A stretch of DNA of 64,000 nt from UBA1447 sp002329225 (GTDB taxonomy: Bacteria; Bacillota; Clostridia; Oscillospirales; Acutalibacteraceae): NCBI GenBank assembly GCA_050946835.1, contig JBMNVN010000005.1, positions 112,843-176,842 of the forward strand, written 5' to 3'. Numbering within the stretch: the stretch's first letter is position 1; every line of letters begins with the position of its first letter. The notes beneath the pieces are model-generated. The model saw only the letters and a program-made list of their open reading frames with translations. It was not told where the DNA came from and searched no databases. Positions 54,780 through 63,747 of the stretch are shown piece by piece. The position numbers and the translations under genes are program-made.

Positions 54780-57065
54780 TTAAGGGGTATAGGTGAATGT
54801 AAAGCAATGAGATTTTATACTTAACTTTAGCAAATCATGCCGGAAGTGGTAGCCGCGCATTTCTCTGTCGCCGACTCTTACGGTTTCCACATAGCCGGCG
54901 CTGTCGGTCTTTATTATTTTAATCCATTGAGCGGGATCTTCCTGCAGGGTTATGGCTTTATCCGGATAGTTTCTATTGTAATCATTAACGAAAGCTCTGA
55001 ACTCCTCAACAGTCAAGGATTTGGTTGTTGTTTCAAAGGATTCAGGGCTTGATATCCCGCCCTGTAAGTATGGTAAACTCCCTCCCCAAACGGAGGCGGA
55101 GGATACGGTTTTTCCGGCACAGGAGGAGAAGTAAAAGGCGGTTATCGGGCTTCCGTTGTATGAAAGATATTCGCCCAGAGTTGCCCGAACCGCTTTTACC
55201 ACATTGGAGTTTTCATCCATTTTGAAGCTGTAAGAAAAGGCGTGATGGTTTGCCGTCATGTTAAAACTGTTTTTCTTGGCAAAGGTATAAACCGCCACCG
55301 CCTGAGCTTTAAGGGCTTCAAAATGCGAACTGGGTCCTATCTCCTGGGCAACGGTTCGGGAAACATACTCAACCAGCGGATAAGATGTATTCCGGTAAGC
55401 AACTTTTTGGGGCGGAGAACTGTCTTTTTCTAAAGCAACCCCTGGTTGATAGTAGTGAAGAAGAATCCACTTGTAATCCTTGCCCTGTTCGGCATATGCT
55501 CTTGCCCCTCTTTGGCTCATGCCTACCCCGTGGCCGTAGCCTTTAACGGTGAACAAAAAAGTACCCTTTGTTTGGGAAGGGAGGCTTGTATCGGTCACGA
55601 CTGCCGATGTTGCAGGCCGGGTTGTAGTTGTGGGCGCCTTTGTAGTTGTAGTTGTGGTTGTAGGTTTGGTTGTAGTTGCAGGTTTTGTAGTGACGGGAAC
55701 CGTTGTTGTCAGCTTTGGTGTAGTTTGAGTTTTGGTTGTCGTGACAGTTGTGTCGGCGGTTGTTGAGGAAACTTCCGCAACAGAGGTTCCCGAAATATCC
55801 GTATTGGTCTCGGTAAGGGTGTCAAATTCGGCAAAAAGGCTTTGCAATTCGTCTTCCGGAATTTGATTGCCGCCGATATCCGGTCGGGTTTCAGCGGACT
55901 GTACGGTTTGAGCAAGGACTGCATCCGGCTGTACGAATCTTGCATAAAGATCTTTGACAGCGCCTACAGCACGACCGCCGAAAAAAATCATAAGCAGGCA
56001 TATTATAATTGCCAAAACACCAATAATTATAAGCCTTAAAGCCAAGCCTTTTCTGTTTCTCACTTCTTTTTCAGAGATTTCATTCCATTCCCCCGAAGCG
56101 GAAAGGTTGTTAAAACCGTCATCATCGTTATATTCACGGAGCATGGAGAGAAGTTTTTCGCCTCCTGCTATTAGGAGTTCGGCAGGTGTTTCTTCCGAAT
56201 TTGCGTAGAGTTTGGCTACCCGGGCGCGATTCTTGTCAGCTAAAGCGACGAATAAAAACAAACTTCCTTCGACCTTTGAAGAAGACAGCACATTTGATAC
56301 TGCCAGACCTACGGTTGCCCCGCTTTTCTCCATTGCCCGGCGAGCAAGGAGAGCAGTGTGCTCTTTATGGCTTTCTCCTTTTCTTTCTTCATCACAATCA
56401 ACAAAACTTAAGGATTCCTCCAATCCCGGGAGTTTGGAAAGCGTTTTTATCAGGAAGGCTGCCGACTTGTTATTTGCCATAGCGGCTTTTGTTTCTACGG
56501 GGAAAACGGAGCTCTTAGCCGCCGGGGTATCATGGGCAAACAAGGTGACAGTGGCTCCATGTTTGAGGATGTTCAGTGTGATATATTCGTTTAAACCGTT
56601 GTTTAATACGGTGTCAATCCGGCTTAAATCCAAGGGAAGTACAATCAGGTGCTGCTTACCGGATTGGAGAGCAAATCCCGAATACAGTCCGTCGTCTGAA
56701 AGAAAAACTGTTGAATCAACGGGCACAAGGGAATGGCTGTCAGCGGTTTTGTCAGGTTTATCTTCCCCGAGGTTTTCTATGAGGTCAGCAATCGGCTGAG
56801 ATTTTTCCACAGACAAAGCGAGAACCTTGAACAAAATTCTTTTCAAAAATAAAAATCTTGCATTGTCTGCGCACAGGACAACAACCTCGCTGTCTGAAAA
56901 AGCCTTAGCAAGTCCGCCAATCATTTTTTTGTGGTCTTGATACACTTTAAATGGTTGAGCATCGGGAAAAGATGCTGAAATTGCGTTGAATATAGATTCC
57001 TGAGCATAGCTTGAAAAAACTGAAGGTTCTTTTATCAGGGCTATAAGGCTCAACTTGACACTCAT
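54780..57065 (-). CDS. Membrane-anchored protein: degenerate CinA-like N-part, Thr-rich linker, permuted SpoIID domain
   Basis: About 761 residues. Residues ~40-310 align by eye with the neighbouring CinA: SLVPVDSTVF with ALVPESGTIF, GFALQSGKQHLIVLP with GFALEKDGKCIIMLP, and GEKLLSMLREY with SKALDMLRRY. The CinA motifs TTGGLGPT and ESCTGG are lost (CADNARF, AHDTPAA). A membrane helix follows at ~342-363, then a Thr-rich linker (~433-490). Residues ~500-760 are a SpoIID/LytB domain, but KGYGHGVGMSQRGA comes first and TVAQEIGPSSHFEALKAQA (catalytic-type Glu ~574) after it, the reverse of the usual order. SpoIID is a lytic transglycosylase on denuded glycan strands. The helix places the domain outside the cell. 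ATG 57065 follows AAAGGAGG. Last gene of its operon. Confidence 0.85.
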   Translation of the reverse strand: MSVKLSLIALIKEPSVFSSYAQESIFNAISASFPDAQPFKVYQDHKKMIGGLAKAFSDSEVVVLCADNARFLFLKRILFKVLALSVEKSQPIADLIENLGEDKPDKTADSHSLVPVDSTVFLSDDGLYSGFALQSGKQHLIVLPLDLSRIDTVLNNGLNEYITLNILKHGATVTLFAHDTPAAKSSVFPVETKAAMANNKSAAFLIKTLSKLPGLEESLSFVDCDEERKGESHKEHTALLARRAMEKSGATVGLAVSNVLSSSKVEGSLFLFVALADKNRARVAKLYANSEETPAELLIAGGEKLLSMLREYNDDDGFNNLSASGEWNEISEKEVRNRKGLALRLIIIGVLAIIICLLMIFFGGRAVGAVKDLYARFVQPDAVLAQTVQSAETRPDIGGNQIPEDELQSLFAEFDTLTETNTDISGTSVAEVSSTTADTTVTTTKTQTTPKLTTTVPVTTKPATTTKPTTTTTTTKAPTTTTRPATSAVVTDTSLPSQTKGTFLFTVKGYGHGVGMSQRGARAYAEQGKDYKWILLHYYQPGVALEKDSSPPQKVAYRNTSYPLVEYVSRTVAQEIGPSSHFEALKAQAVAVYTFAKKNSFNMTANHHAFSYSFKMDENSNVVKAVRATLGEYLSYNGSPITAFYFSSCAGKTVSSASVWGGSLPYLQGGISSPESFETTTKSLTVEEFRAFVNDYNRNYPDKAITLQEDPAQWIKIIKTDSAGYVETVRVGDREMRGYHFRHDLLKLSIKSHCFTFTYTP

Positions 57066-57123
57066 ATTTCTAACCTCCTTTGCATTAAATTAAATGTGAC
57101 ATAAATTGGTTTGAAAGGTGCAA

Positions 57124-58746
57124 TCAACCGGGAACCCATTTGAAACTGTCTTTGTACGGATTTGTCTTTCCTCTATCATTATACCATGCTTGGGGATAGC
57201 GCGGGTTGGGATTAATGGCTGTTTTTGAAAAATCAACATCCTCGCTCTCACCTTCCCGTATTAAACGGGCAATTACCGCAAGCCTTGCATTTTTAAAATC
57301 ATAGGAACAGGTGGACAGGGTCAAGATTTTATCGCCCGGCTGTATATCAACTCCCGTAGTATAGAGCTTGCGTTGATCCAACTCGCGGATAAAGGACATG
57401 AAAACTTTGTCGTTGCTGAGGTTGCGAAAAATGTAGTTGAACAAATAACCGTTATCCGTGCTCGCATCCCCGTTGGTTACAATTACCGCATAAATCTTCC
57501 ACTTCATATCCTTGTAGAGCGTGTTAAAAGTGATAACGGGGGCGGATTTATAACCGTCAACTGTTCTGTAGCTTTCCAATACCCCGAACATCAAATCATC
57601 ATATTTCATATTATGCCCGTAAATTACCGTATTGCGGTCAAGCAGTTTGAAATTATTTGCACTGTCTAAAAAACAGCAGCCATATTTGGATTTTGAGCCG
57701 CTAAATGTTTTTCTCAGGTACTCCTGGTTGGTTTTACCCTTTACAACCGGTTGGCTCAGCCCGAGAGAGTTAATTTCCACCCAACCGACAAAATCATTAT
57801 TTTGAACATATAATCCGGCGTATTTTGGTTGCATGCCCAAAGGGAATATAACTCCCGGATACTCGTTTTCGACTTTTGCCCAGTCGGAAAAATTGTTGCT
57901 GTTTATTTTCACATCAATGTTTTTTTGACTGTCCCTTTTACTAAGATAAGGCGAAATTACATAGATGTTCGCTAAAATGACGGCACAAACAAACATTGTA
58001 ATAAGGGCAATTATCAATATCGTCTTACGTAAAACTTCGGCAAGGCTATCGCCTTTACGGGGGATGGTATTGGCGGAAAACTTTTGCCATGCACTCTTCC
58101 GTGCCTTGTTTTCTTCCGGAGATCTGAACATCTCCGCAAAATCGTTATTTAAAGCCTTATTGTCTTCAACAACCTCAACTTCAATATCATCGTTATCTAT
58201 TAGCAGGTTATCAAGAGCCTTTTCATATACGGCGAACCTTGTATGAAATTCCTCATCTTCATCCGGTATGGGGGAGATTGGGGTTTGAGCGGAGTCCGCT
58301 TTCTTTATGTTTTGCGAAGGAATCGGCTGTTCTTCCGTTTGGTCTGCCGTCTGTACATCCGATGAATAAGCCGGTTGTTCCTCCGTTGTCACTGTCGATT
58401 GCACCTCATCCTGATCCTCCGGATGCTCGTATATAATGCGTAGCGATGAAAGGAAATCGGCACCGGGCTTAGTGTTGTTCGGTTTGCCCTTTTCGCATTG
58501 CTGTTCCCGTAGGTTTTGAACTTCTTCCTCAGGCGCAGCATCCTTTCTTCCGTAACGGCTGTCGCCCGTGTCTTCATAGATGACTCTGAAGGAGGCCATT
58601 GCTTCTTCAAGGCTCAGGGCTTTCTCGGCGTTGCCGCTTTCCTCCGGTGACAAAAGCTCCGGAGTTTCAACAGGTCCGCTGTTCCGCTGTTTATCGGCAT
58701 TGCTATTGCTATTTTTTTTTGATGTTTTGTTATCTTTAGTAGCCAA
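57124..58746 (-). CDS. Class B sortase with long disordered cytoplasmic tail (second)
   Basis: 540 residues. Residues 1-~235 are acidic and low-complexity, with SFRVIYED (52-59), SLRIIYEH (101-108) and a looser TRFAVYEK (169-176). One membrane helix lies at ~240-263. The extracytoplasmic sortase domain follows with catalytic His378 in VIYGHNM, Cys480 in LTLSTCSY, and an Arg at ~488 or 494 in the RLAVIARL segment. Class B sortases attach proteins to peptidoglycan or polymerise pilins. The tail is far longer than in ordinary sortases. TTG 58746 follows GGAGGAAA. The gene lies between the first sortase and the SpoIID-type protein. Confidence 0.87.
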   Translation of the reverse strand: MATKDNKTSKKNSNSNADKQRNSGPVETPELLSPEESGNAEKALSLEEAMASFRVIYEDTGDSRYGRKDAAPEEEVQNLREQQCEKGKPNNTKPGADFLSSLRIIYEHPEDQDEVQSTVTTEEQPAYSSDVQTADQTEEQPIPSQNIKKADSAQTPISPIPDEDEEFHTRFAVYEKALDNLLIDNDDIEVEVVEDNKALNNDFAEMFRSPEENKARKSAWQKFSANTIPRKGDSLAEVLRKTILIIALITMFVCAVILANIYVISPYLSKRDSQKNIDVKINSNNFSDWAKVENEYPGVIFPLGMQPKYAGLYVQNNDFVGWVEINSLGLSQPVVKGKTNQEYLRKTFSGSKSKYGCCFLDSANNFKLLDRNTVIYGHNMKYDDLMFGVLESYRTVDGYKSAPVITFNTLYKDMKWKIYAVIVTNGDASTDNGYLFNYIFRNLSNDKVFMSFIRELDQRKLYTTGVDIQPGDKILTLSTCSYDFKNARLAVIARLIREGESEDVDFSKTAINPNPRYPQAWYNDRGKTNPYKDSFKWVPG

Positions 58747-58786
58747 AGTTTTCCTCCGCGGTTAAATGATATATTATGTTTATAAT

Positions 58787-60139
58787 TTATTGATTCCATT
58801 TTTCAGAACCGGCATACGGGTTCCTTTTACCGTAATAATTATACCATACCTGGGGCCGGCGATAACCGGGATTGTCAATTATTACCGAGGGGTCTGTTGT
58901 TTTGCTCTCACCCTCCCTTAAAAGCCTCGCTGCTACAACAAGGCGGGAATCGACCTGTCTGCCCGCAAAATTATTGACATAGACACAGGTGGAAAGAGTC
59001 AGAATTTTATCTTCGGGTCCCACGCCTATTTCCGAGTAAAAACGGGAACGCTGAATAATTTGAGTCATATAGCCGGGGAATTTTGACTTGTTGATTTTGG
59101 GATGTATGTAGTAGAAAGAATAGCCGTTATCATCTTTAGGTTGTACGCTGGTAATATAAACGGAAAACACCTTCCACTCATATTTTTTGTAAAGGGTGGA
59201 ATATTCAATAATCGGGTGCTCCCGGTAAAAGTCGGCGTCCATGTATTTATACAGGTCGTTAAAAACCTGGAGTTTTGACATGGTGGTGTGTCCATGCAAA
59301 ATTGTATTTTGGCTTAAGTCTTTCGGGTCGTTTCGGTAATCAAGGAATAAGTTGCCATACCGGGTACGCTTGCCGTAAAAGTCGTTTCTCAGATAATAAG
59401 TGTTGTTTTTGTCCTGAGTTACAACGGTATCTATGGAGGTGCCGGGGATTTTAAGCCAGCCCACCACATCCGGGTTTAGGGCGAGAACCGTGCCGAAAGA
59501 TTCTAGCACTCCGGGAGGTGGAGGGGTGCTTCGGGCAGGCGTTTTTAAACTTTCCAGCTCAAGAGGAAACAGCGGGGCTGCAGTAGCCGGGGCGCCGGGT
59601 GATTCCGTAATGCGGGGTTCGTCCGCTTCTTCTTTTTTTAGGTTTTGATAGCCTGAATAAAAACCTGCGATGCCCAGAAGAATGATTATGCTCAGAAGGA
59701 CGGAAACGACGGCGGTTAACTGTTTGCGGTATTTACCTGCCATTACCGGAAGCCCGTAAAAAAACAATGCGAAGAGCAGCAGGGGAGTGCCTAAAAAGTC
59801 CCACCTTGTTGAAGAATCATCAAAACTTTTATCCCGTAACCCAAAATCATTATCAGGGTTAGATGATGGTATTATCGGCTGATGCGGGTTTTCTTCAGGG
59901 TTGTCTTCTTGAAAAACGACCCTGATGCCCGGCTCCGATTCGGCTGAACGGGCTTCGTGTTGAGGTGCTTCCTGCTCGGCATATGTTGGGGTATCCATAG
60001 GGTGCAGGATATCATCGAATTCTTCATAAAGAATACGAAAGGAGGTTTCGGTATTGTCCGGTTTTACTTCGCCGGCGGATAAAATTTCTCCGGCGTTTTC
60101 TTCCGGGATAAAAGAATTATCAGTTGTGTCTTCGTTCAT
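58787..60139 (-). CDS. Class B sortase with disordered cytoplasmic tail (first)
   Basis: 450 residues from ATG 60139, which overlaps the CinA stop by 20 bases and follows GGAGA; an in-frame start at 60259 would lie inside cinA and is rejected. The N-terminal tail (~1-110) is acidic and holds SFRILYEE (33-40) and GIRVVFQE (71-78). Hydrophobic segments lie at ~116-135 and ~141-162. After a Pro-rich stretch the sortase domain has His284 in LHGHTTM, Cys385 in LTLSTCVY and Arg399 or Arg405 in SRLVVAARL. It shares with the second sortase a similar C-terminal extension (PQVWYNYYGKRNPY against PQAWYNDRGKTNPY). Two sortases suggest two substrates or steps. Confidence 0.87.
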   Translation of the reverse strand: MNEDTTDNSFIPEENAGEILSAGEVKPDNTETSFRILYEEFDDILHPMDTPTYAEQEAPQHEARSAESEPGIRVVFQEDNPEENPHQPIIPSSNPDNDFGLRDKSFDDSSTRWDFLGTPLLLFALFFYGLPVMAGKYRKQLTAVVSVLLSIIILLGIAGFYSGYQNLKKEEADEPRITESPGAPATAAPLFPLELESLKTPARSTPPPPGVLESFGTVLALNPDVVGWLKIPGTSIDTVVTQDKNNTYYLRNDFYGKRTRYGNLFLDYRNDPKDLSQNTILHGHTTMSKLQVFNDLYKYMDADFYREHPIIEYSTLYKKYEWKVFSVYITSVQPKDDNGYSFYYIHPKINKSKFPGYMTQIIQRSRFYSEIGVGPEDKILTLSTCVYVNNFAGRQVDSRLVVAARLLREGESKTTDPSVIIDNPGYRRPQVWYNYYGKRNPYAGSEKWNQ

Positions 60140-61406
60140 TATTATTCTCCGATTTACGGCTTTCGTTAAACTCTTGAGCATATCGGCGCAGCATGTCAAG
60201 CGCTTTGGAGGCTGTATAAAAACGGTTGTATTCTCTGTCGGATTTTCGCCGCACCTCAACTTTCTCCACTATCCGGGAAGAAGAGTCACTCAGAGCAATA
60301 AAGCTTAAACCCACGGGCTTGTCTGCGGTTCCTCCGCCCGGACCGGCAATTCCGGTTATGCCTATCCCGATATCGGCTTTACCCAAAAGGCGGACTCCAT
60401 GAGCCATCTCAAGAGCGGTTTGCTCGCTTACGGCTCCGTGTTTTTCCAACACTTCAGACGATACGCCTAAAATTATTTTTTTCATTTCATCGGAATAAGT
60501 AACCACACCGCATTGAAAAACCTTTGAGGCGCCGGGGATATCCGTAATCCGTTTAGCAACATAGCCGCCGGTACAGGATTCCGCTATGGCGACGGTGAGA
60601 TTTTTTTGAATAAGGAGGTTTACTACGCTCTCTTGAAGGCTTTGAGAGTCAACCCCGTAAACAAAATCGCCTAACACTTCAAGCAATTCTTTTAAAACCG
60701 GTGCACAAAGAGCCTCGGCCTCCGCCCTTGTTTTTCCCCGGGCGCCGATTCTGAGCATGGCTTCCCCGTCTTTTGCGTAGGGGGCTACAGTGGGATTGTC
60801 TCCGCTAAGATAATCCCCGGCGAGTTCCGCCATGGCGCTTTCGCCGATGCCGAAGGTTCTGACAGTATGAGTGATAATTATGCCGTCCGAATGTTTTGAA
60901 AGAAAGGGCTTGACGTATTCCAGGAACATCGGCCTGATTTCTCTCGGCGGACCGGGTAGCATTATAATGCATTTGCCGTCTTTTTCCAGCGCGAACCCCG
61001 GGGCTGTACCGTTTTTGTTCGGGAAAATTGTGCCCGACTCGGGAACAAGAGCCTGTTTTTTGTTGCTTTCGGGCATGCTTGTTCCCCGGTTAAGAAAATA
61101 GTCTTCAAGCTGTTTGAGAATTTCGGCGTCCGTTTTAAGCTTTACCCCTAAGGTCTCACAGCAGACTTCTTTAGTGATATCATCCGCCGTGGGTCCCAAA
61201 CCGCCGGTTGTAATAAGGATATCGCTGCGTTCCAAGGCCTCTTTTACAGCCGAAGCCAGGCGCCGGGGGTTGTCACCCACGGTGCTTTGGCGCAACACGG
61301 AGATGCCCAAGTCCGCCAATTCGACTGAAAGAAACTGAGCATTGGTATTGAGTATTTCACCTAACAACAGTTCGGTGCCTACGGAAAGAATTTCACAAAC
61401 GGGCAT
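60120..61406 (-). CDS. cinA: Competence/damage-inducible protein CinA
   Basis: 428 residues with the full CinA layout. The N-terminal MoaB-like domain has SVGTELLLGE, TTGGLGPTADD and LPGPPREI. The C-terminal CinA-C domain has AESCTGG and GITGIAGPGGG. The family includes ADP-ribose pyrophosphatase and NMN deamidase activities in NAD recycling, and is often SOS- or competence-linked. Nothing in the sequence decides which applies. ATG 61406 follows GAGAGGT. It lies 26 bp after thiI and overlaps the first sortase. Confidence 0.95.
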   Translation of the reverse strand: MPVCEILSVGTELLLGEILNTNAQFLSVELADLGISVLRQSTVGDNPRRLASAVKEALERSDILITTGGLGPTADDITKEVCCETLGVKLKTDAEILKQLEDYFLNRGTSMPESNKKQALVPESGTIFPNKNGTAPGFALEKDGKCIIMLPGPPREIRPMFLEYVKPFLSKHSDGIIITHTVRTFGIGESAMAELAGDYLSGDNPTVAPYAKDGEAMLRIGARGKTRAEAEALCAPVLKELLEVLGDFVYGVDSQSLQESVVNLLIQKNLTVAIAESCTGGYVAKRITDIPGASKVFQCGVVTYSDEMKKIILGVSSEVLEKHGAVSEQTALEMAHGVRLLGKADIGIGITGIAGPGGGTADKPVGLSFIALSDSSSRIVEKVEVRRKSDREYNRFYTASKALDMLRRYAQEFNESRKSENNNERRHN

Positions 61407-61431
61407 ATATAGTTACCTCTCGAAAAGGAGT

Positions 61432-62601
61432 CTATTTGATGATATCGACTTTTACCCCTTTAACCGCTTCTTCCAAAAGAGCGTCGGTTTCCAAGCCGCT
61501 TTCCGCCCGGATAACGGATTCAAGCTTCGGTTTAATGCGGGGATGCTTCGGTGTAAAAACCGTACAGCAATCATCATAAGGCAGGACGGAAATATCAAAG
61601 GTTTCAATTTGGCGGGAAATGGATACAACATCGTCTTTATCCATCCCGATTAGAGGTCGAAAAACAGGCAGGGACGCGGCATCATCCGTGCAGGCGAGGG
61701 CTTGCAGAGTCTGGCTTGCCACCTGCCCCACACTCTCGCCGGTAATCAGAGCGCCGCAGTCTTCCTGCGCCGCTATTACAGAGGATATTCTCATCATCAT
61801 TCGGCGCATAATTATAGTGAAAAGGGATTCGGGGCAGTTATCTTGAATTTCCTCCTGAATTACCGTGAAGGGAACGGTGAATAAAGTTATATTCCCGCTG
61901 TATTCCGCCACTTTGCCTAACAAAGCGTGAACTTTTTGTTCGGCTCTGGGGCTTGTGTAGGGCGGGGAGGCAAAATGAATACCCGTGAGTTTAAGTCCTC
62001 TCTTAGCCATCATCCACCCGGCAACGGGGCTGTCTATGCCGCCGGAAATGAGCAGTGCCGCTTTGCCGGAAGAACCCGCGGGCAGACCTCCTGCGCCTTT
62101 AATCTGATTCTCGTGTATGAAGGCGTAGCGGTCACGGACTTCCACCGTGACGGTAAGTTCGGGCTGACGCACATCCACCTTAAGGTGAGGGAATTCATTT
62201 AAAATGCGTTCCCCCAGGGCTGCGCATATTTGCGGGGAGTTATACGGGAATTTTTTGTCCGAGCGTTTTGCTTCCACTTTAAATGTGGAGGCCTCTTTGA
62301 GAGAATTTTCAAGGTAGCGGGGAGCAAAGTCAAGAATTACGGAAAAATCCTTTTCCACCGCTGCCGCTCTGGAAAAGGCGGCAATGCCGAAAACCTTGCC
62401 TACCCGTTGTACGACGGCGTCAAAATCGACGTTTTCATCAAGGGGTTCGGCGGTGATGGTGGATTGAGAGCGGTAAAAATTAAATGGACTCAGAGGGCTC
62501 AGCCGCCGGCGCAAGTTAGCGGTGAGCATATCCTCAAAAGAGCGCCGATTAAGACCTTTGAGAGACAGTTCGCCGTTTTTTATTAAAATAACTTCTTTCA
62601 T
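61432..62601 (-). CDS. thiI: tRNA 4-thiouridine synthetase ThiI
   Basis: 389 residues: N-terminal ferredoxin-like and THUMP domains (to ~165), then the adenylating PP-loop domain with SGGIDSPVAGW and LITGESVGQVASQT. The C-terminal rhodanese domain of enteric ThiI is absent, as in most Firmicutes, so persulfide should come directly from a dedicated cysteine desulfurase. The gene just upstream (18 bp away) encodes one. It introduces s4U in tRNA; a role in thiazole synthesis is less likely without the rhodanese domain. Confidence 0.95.
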   Translation of the reverse strand: MKEVILIKNGELSLKGLNRRSFEDMLTANLRRRLSPLSPFNFYRSQSTITAEPLDENVDFDAVVQRVGKVFGIAAFSRAAAVEKDFSVILDFAPRYLENSLKEASTFKVEAKRSDKKFPYNSPQICAALGERILNEFPHLKVDVRQPELTVTVEVRDRYAFIHENQIKGAGGLPAGSSGKAALLISGGIDSPVAGWMMAKRGLKLTGIHFASPPYTSPRAEQKVHALLGKVAEYSGNITLFTVPFTVIQEEIQDNCPESLFTIIMRRMMMRISSVIAAQEDCGALITGESVGQVASQTLQALACTDDAASLPVFRPLIGMDKDDVVSISRQIETFDISVLPYDDCCTVFTPKHPRIKPKLESVIRAESGLETDALLEEAVKGVKVDIIK

Positions 62602-62619
62602 AAAACCGTGTACTCCGTG

Positions 62620-63747
62620 TCAGTGTAAAAATCTTTTTTGTCCGTCGGTCAAACCCTGAAGCAATCGGTCTATATCTTCTTTTCGGGTGAAGCGGGAAAA
62701 ACTTATACGCAAAGCCGATTTGATTATTTCATCTTTCAGGCCCATGGCGGTCAGTGTGCGGCTCTTTTTTCCTCCGGAACAGGCCGATCCGCCTGAAATA
62801 TAAATTCCCCGTTCTGAAAGAAAGTTGACCATATGGGCAGCCAAAACTCCCGGCACCGATATATTGACAATATAGGCAAGGCTGTCTTTTGGGGAATTTA
62901 CCGCTATATTCGGCATGCGGAAAAGTTCGTTCAAAAAATAATCTCGCAGCCCTGAAATCCGTACAAGTTCTTTTCCCGTATCGGGCAGGGCTTTTGCCGC
63001 CGCCGCAAAACCGGCAATTGCGGGCATAAGCTGAGTCCCGGGACGCAAAGCCTTTTCCTGATTTCCGCCGAAAGTCAGGGGAGTGATATGAACTCCGCTT
63101 TTTACAAAAACGGCGCCCGCCCCCTTGGGTCCGTGAATTTTATGAGCGCTCAGAGTTATTAAGTCCGCTCCGGCGGAATGAGGGTTAAAAGGGATTTTGC
63201 CGAAAGCCTGAACCGCATCACAGTGGACTAATGCCGGAGCGCCGGCGGCGACAACCGCTTTTTTTGCAGCCGATACGGGTTGAAAGGAACCGACCTCGTT
63301 GTTTACCGCCATTATACTTATTAATATAGTATCTTTATTAACAGATTCAAAAAGATCTTTTTCAGAGATTTTTCCTTCGCTGTCCGCCGGTAAAAGAACA
63401 AGCTCAAATCCGTCATTTTCCAATTGCCGCAGAGGAGCCTCCACGCTGGGGTGTTCCACTGCCGTGGCTACAATGCGCCGCCCCTGACGTTGACGGGCTT
63501 TTACCGCTCCGCTTATAAGAAGATTATTACCCTCAGTACCGCCGGAAGTGAAGTATATCTCATCGCTGCTGCAGCCGAGCTTTTCCGCAATTGTCCTTCT
63601 GGAATTTTCCAGCAATGCTTCCGCTTTTATGCCTGCAGCGTGGGGGGATGAGGGGTTACCCCAGGTATCTTCAAGAGCGTGTGTTACGGCTTCCATTGCT
63701 TCGGGACAGGGAGCAGTAGTGGCACTGTTGTCCAAATATATTAGCAT
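62620..63747 (-). CDS. Cysteine desulfurase, NifS/IscS-like, partner of ThiI
   Basis: 375 residues, PLP-dependent. LDNSATTAPCPEA at the start, GNPSSPH, TSGGTEGNNLL, the Schiff-base Lys in SAHKIHGPKGAG and the sulfur-carrying Cys in GGSACSGGKK are all present. The adjacency to thiI is typical of NifZ-type desulfurases that donate sulfur to tRNA s4U, which is the likely role here. ATG 63747 follows GGAGTTGAAT. First gene of the six-gene minus operon. Confidence 0.93.
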   Translation of the reverse strand: MLIYLDNSATTAPCPEAMEAVTHALEDTWGNPSSPHAAGIKAEALLENSRRTIAEKLGCSSDEIYFTSGGTEGNNLLISGAVKARQRQGRRIVATAVEHPSVEAPLRQLENDGFELVLLPADSEGKISEKDLFESVNKDTILISIMAVNNEVGSFQPVSAAKKAVVAAGAPALVHCDAVQAFGKIPFNPHSAGADLITLSAHKIHGPKGAGAVFVKSGVHITPLTFGGNQEKALRPGTQLMPAIAGFAAAAKALPDTGKELVRISGLRDYFLNELFRMPNIAVNSPKDSLAYIVNISVPGVLAAHMVNFLSERGIYISGGSACSGGKKSRTLTAMGLKDEIIKSALRISFSRFTRKEDIDRLLQGLTDGQKRFLH

